From Syntrophomonadaceae bacterium (GTDB taxonomy: Bacteria > Bacillota > Dethiobacteria > DTU022): DNA of 7,119 nucleotides. Made by a program: the position numbers and the translations under genes. Of the stretch, positions 5,784-7,119 are shown piece by piece. The stretch lies in the NCBI GenBank assembly GCA_007131435.1, contig SLQM01000211.1:1-7119 (forward strand). The letters run 5' to 3'. The notes under the pieces are model-generated. The model was not told the origin of the DNA. It worked only from the letters and a program-made list of their open reading frames with translations, and did not search any database. Position 1 is the stretch's first letter. The number at the start of each line of letters is the position of its first letter.

Positions 5784-5836
5784 TTGAAACATATTTTAAT
5801 AAATTGGAAACATATTTTTATTATTTGGAAAAACGG
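5784..5836 (+). repeat. Direct repeats with 21-bp period (candidate response-regulator sites)
   Basis: GAAACATATTTT occurs at 5786-5797 and again at 5807-5818, exactly 21 bases apart. A third partial copy (GGAAAAACGG, from 5827) follows at the same period, each preceded by TTG or TTTG. A 21-bp period places sites on the same DNA face, and OmpR/PhoB-family proteins bind tandem half-sites about 10-11 bases apart. The array lies just after the two-component operon and upstream of the secreted beta-helix gene. Its 3' end abuts the expected -35 position of the -10-like box at 5854-5859, as in class II activation. The repeat is seen directly; binding by the neighbouring regulator is inference. Confidence 0.5.
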
Positions 5837-5853
5837 AGATAACATTTCTGGCT

Positions 5854-5859
5854 TAAAAT
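5854..5859 (+). promoter_or_regulatory. Candidate -10 box for the secreted beta-helix protein
   Basis: TAAAAT sits 18-23 bases beyond the last direct repeat, with no usable -35 hexamer, consistent with an activated promoter. A transcript from here would have a leader of about 160 bases. A competing candidate is TTGAGA (5888-5893) with TATAGT (5913-5918) at a long 19-base spacing. I cannot decide between them. Confidence 0.35.
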
Positions 5860-5887
5860 GAATCACAGCAAGAGGGGGTTTAAAATT

Positions 5888-6003
5888 TTGAGAAAGGGGG
5901 TGTTCAAATTGCTATAGTAGAATACAAACTCAAAATAAGGACCGTGCTTGAATTAAAGCTCCCAAGGTTAACTGTTAAATGTTTACTTAAAGAGCTTTTT
6001 TAA
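5888..6003 (+). pseudogene. Possible frameshifted small ORF in the leader of the beta-helix gene
   Basis: A TTG at 5888, preceded by AGAGGGGG (5871-5878), opens a short frame that stops at TAG 5915-5917. In the +2 frame, codons from 5884 to the TAA at 6001-6003 stay open and encode IVEYKLKIRTVLELK and LPRLTVKCLLKELF. This second stretch has no ATG, GTG or TTG in frame, only ATT at 5908. One extra base in the G5 or A3 run near 5896-5908 would join the two into about 39 residues. It may be a broken small gene, a leader peptide using a rare ATT start, or chance. The LTVKxLLKEL ending loosely recalls ThiS/MoaD-like sulfur carriers, but the match is too short to assign. Confidence 0.25.
5955..6001 (+). 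terminator. Terminator- or attenuator-like hairpin before the beta-helix gene
   Basis: AAAGCTC (5955-5961) pairs with GAGCTTT (5992-5998), and the right arm runs into six T residues (5996-6001). Weak inner pairing (AAG/CTT and neighbouring A-T pairs) is possible in the 30-base loop. It lies 11 bases before the ribosome binding site of the secreted-protein gene, so if functional it would reduce readthrough into that gene. The small ORF at 5908-6003 ends inside its T-run. Confidence 0.35.
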
Positions 6004-6026
6004 ATAATCACAAGGAGGAAATGAAA

Positions 6027-6971
6027 ATGAAAAAGTTAATGACTATAACGCTGTTAATGTTATTCGCCTTTAGTTTAATGGCAGTAACAGCCCTGGCAGA
6101 AAATAATGAATGCCCCGCAGCACCCGCTGTTGCAAGTGAATTACTTAGAGAAGCCGGTGAAAGTAACCGCTATGGCAGCGGCCGTGACGGAGGAAACTAC
6201 ATTCGTGACGTAGCCCACGAGATGGGCAGCCACAATGAGGATGTAAATAATACTGATTTCCATGGAGTAGGAAAATGCGATCAGGAAGCATACAAAGCTG
6301 CAATAGCAGCGTTTCTGATTGAACAGGGCGCGAATATAGAAGTCGCAGACCCTGTAGATCCTGACCCAGACCCTGAAATGCCTGAAGTAGAAGCAGGCAC
6401 GGTTCTGAACATGGATACAGAAGAAACCTACGATGACATCCAGAACGCTGTCAATGATGCAGAAGCAGGAAACACCATTTATGTCGGTGAAGGAACCTAT
6501 GACGGTTTCAGACTGAATGAAGCTCTCAACATCATCGGTGTAGGTGACGTAACTGTTATCTCATCATACGTTGCGGGAGAACCGAGGCCTAACGGGATCT
6601 TTGTTAATACCAATGGTGAAGTGACCGTTACAAATATCACCTTCTCCAGTGGCGATATTGGTTCAGAAGATTACCCCCAGGGGATCCTGACCAGCGGAGC
6701 TTACGATCCGACACTGCATATTAGCGGGAACGAATTCGTAGGCCTGCACATGGGTGTCTATTTTAACCCGGGTGCTTCCGGAACAATAACAGGTAATACC
6801 TTTACCGACATTAATCATGCTGCAATTGGTATTGATTCAGACGCCGGAGTAGATATTACCTACAATACAATTGTTAATGCCTCAATCGGCCTGGAAATAT
6901 TCGGAGAAAATGTAACCTACCATGATAACACCTTCGATAATGTCGATACCGAGGTTGATGATCATAGCTAA
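6027..6971 (+). CDS. Secreted right-handed parallel beta-helix protein
   Basis: A 314-residue exported protein. Residues 1-24 are a Sec signal peptide (MKK, hydrophobic core, ALA cleavage site before E25). Residues 25-105 form a small N-terminal domain bounded by C29 and C84, with GRDGGNYIRDVAHEMG and DFHGVGKC. I do not know this domain by name. An acidic Pro-Asp linker (DPVDPDPDPEMPE, 108-120) leads to a beta-helix domain of about 190 residues. It opens with a DUF1565/NosD-like pattern (YDDIQNAVNDAEAGNTIYVGEGTYDG) and has recurrent GNxFxx and NTxxN rungs. No catalytic site is recognisable; surface binding or polysaccharide recognition are possible roles. No LPXTG, SLH or C-terminal anchor is seen, so it is probably released or bound non-covalently. 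The ATG at 6027 is preferred because AAGGAGG lies 8 bases upstream; the ATG at 6021 is only 2 bases from it. It sits after the two-component operon and may be its target. Confidence 0.85.
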   Translation: MKKLMTITLLMLFAFSLMAVTALAENNECPAAPAVASELLREAGESNRYGSGRDGGNYIRDVAHEMGSHNEDVNNTDFHGVGKCDQEAYKAAIAAFLIEQGANIEVADPVDPDPDPEMPEVEAGTVLNMDTEETYDDIQNAVNDAEAGNTIYVGEGTYDGFRLNEALNIIGVGDVTVISSYVAGEPRPNGIFVNTNGEVTVTNITFSSGDIGSEDYPQGILTSGAYDPTLHISGNEFVGLHMGVYFNPGASGTITGNTFTDINHAAIGIDSDAGVDITYNTIVNASIGLEIFGENVTYHDNTFDNVDTEVDDHS

Positions 6972-7014
6972 TTAAACCAGCACATGATTTGGGCTTTCCC
7001 CAAAAACATAAGAC

Positions 7015-7049
7015 AGCTCCGCGGGTTATCTATAAAAGCCCGCGGGGCT
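7015..7049 (+). terminator. GC-rich hairpin after the beta-helix gene
   Basis: An 11-bp stem, 7015-7025 with 7039-7049, contains one T-G wobble and is otherwise perfectly paired (CCGCGGG/CCCGCGG core) around a 13-base loop. It lies 43 bases after the stop codon. The following sequence is TAACTAATGATT rather than a T-run, so termination may be weak or the hairpin may mainly protect the 3' end. Its position supports a transcript end. Confidence 0.65.
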
Positions 7050-7090
7050 TAACTAATGATTAATTCAATAGATCCGGGAGGTCTTGTGTA

Positions 7091-7118
7091 TTACATCTCC
7101 GGTTATTGTAAAATTACC
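7091..7118. repeat. Dispersed direct repeat, copy 2
   Basis: This matches 2134-2161 at 25 of 28 bases in the same orientation and is cut by the window end. A GGGAGG at 7076-7081 precedes it, followed by TTG (7084) and GTG (7086), but both are too close for a confident start. The frame encoding CITSPVIVKLP is open from 7072. Whether a gene begins here cannot be decided from the window. Confidence 0.5.
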
Positions 7119-7119
7119 A

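Noticed and set aside
5684..6026. Riboswitch or structured RNA in the leader of the beta-helix gene
   Set aside because: No known riboswitch core could be recognised; only the simple hairpin at 5955-6001 is supported.

Overview
The window looks like chromosomal DNA of a low-to-moderate GC Gram-positive anaerobe, probably a clostridial or Peptococcaceae-like Firmicute. This rests on the strong GGAGG-type ribosome binding sites before almost every gene, GTG starts, consensus TATAAT boxes, and protein families and style typical of that group. No rRNA or marker gene is present, so the placement is inference. No tRNA, CRISPR array, intact transposase or phage gene was seen.

Layout: (1) At 1-692 on the minus strand, a very short beta-carbonic-anhydrase-like protein is followed by the 5' part of a biotin-carboxylase-like gene that runs off the left edge. 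The pair suggests local bicarbonate supply to a carboxylase. (2) A small winged-helix regulator (828-1118, plus) is divergent from that operon. Two TATAAT boxes on opposite strands flank a perfect 12-bp palindrome, a plausible shared operator. (3) An aldo-keto reductase with a complete catalytic tetrad lies at 1211-2050 (minus). (4) A decayed zone at 2134-2650 holds a dispersed-repeat copy, the C-terminal remnant of a class-C beta-lactamase-like serine hydrolase, and two REP-like palindromic pieces. One of these forms the terminator of the next operon. (5) Two small membrane proteins, one of the GlsB/YeaQ/YmgE stress family, form an operon at 2673-3128 (minus). Its good promoter has a 15-bp palindrome over the -10 box. 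(6) A complete OmpR/PhoB-type two-component system lies at 3405-5683 (plus), with a 4-bp gene overlap and a strong intrinsic terminator. (7) After the terminator, a 340-bp intergenic region carries 21-bp-period direct repeats, a -10-like box, an apparently frameshifted small ORF and a terminator-like hairpin. It leads into a secreted parallel beta-helix protein (6027-6971), which ends at an 11-bp GC-rich hairpin.

How the parts may work together (inference): the sensor kinase and response regulator probably control their own operon. They may also act through the 21-bp repeats on the exported beta-helix protein directly downstream, making a sensor-regulator-surface-protein module. The repeat array, structured leader, and undescribed N-terminal domain of the exported protein are the least ordinary parts of the window. 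The rest is mostly recognisable housekeeping or accessory content.
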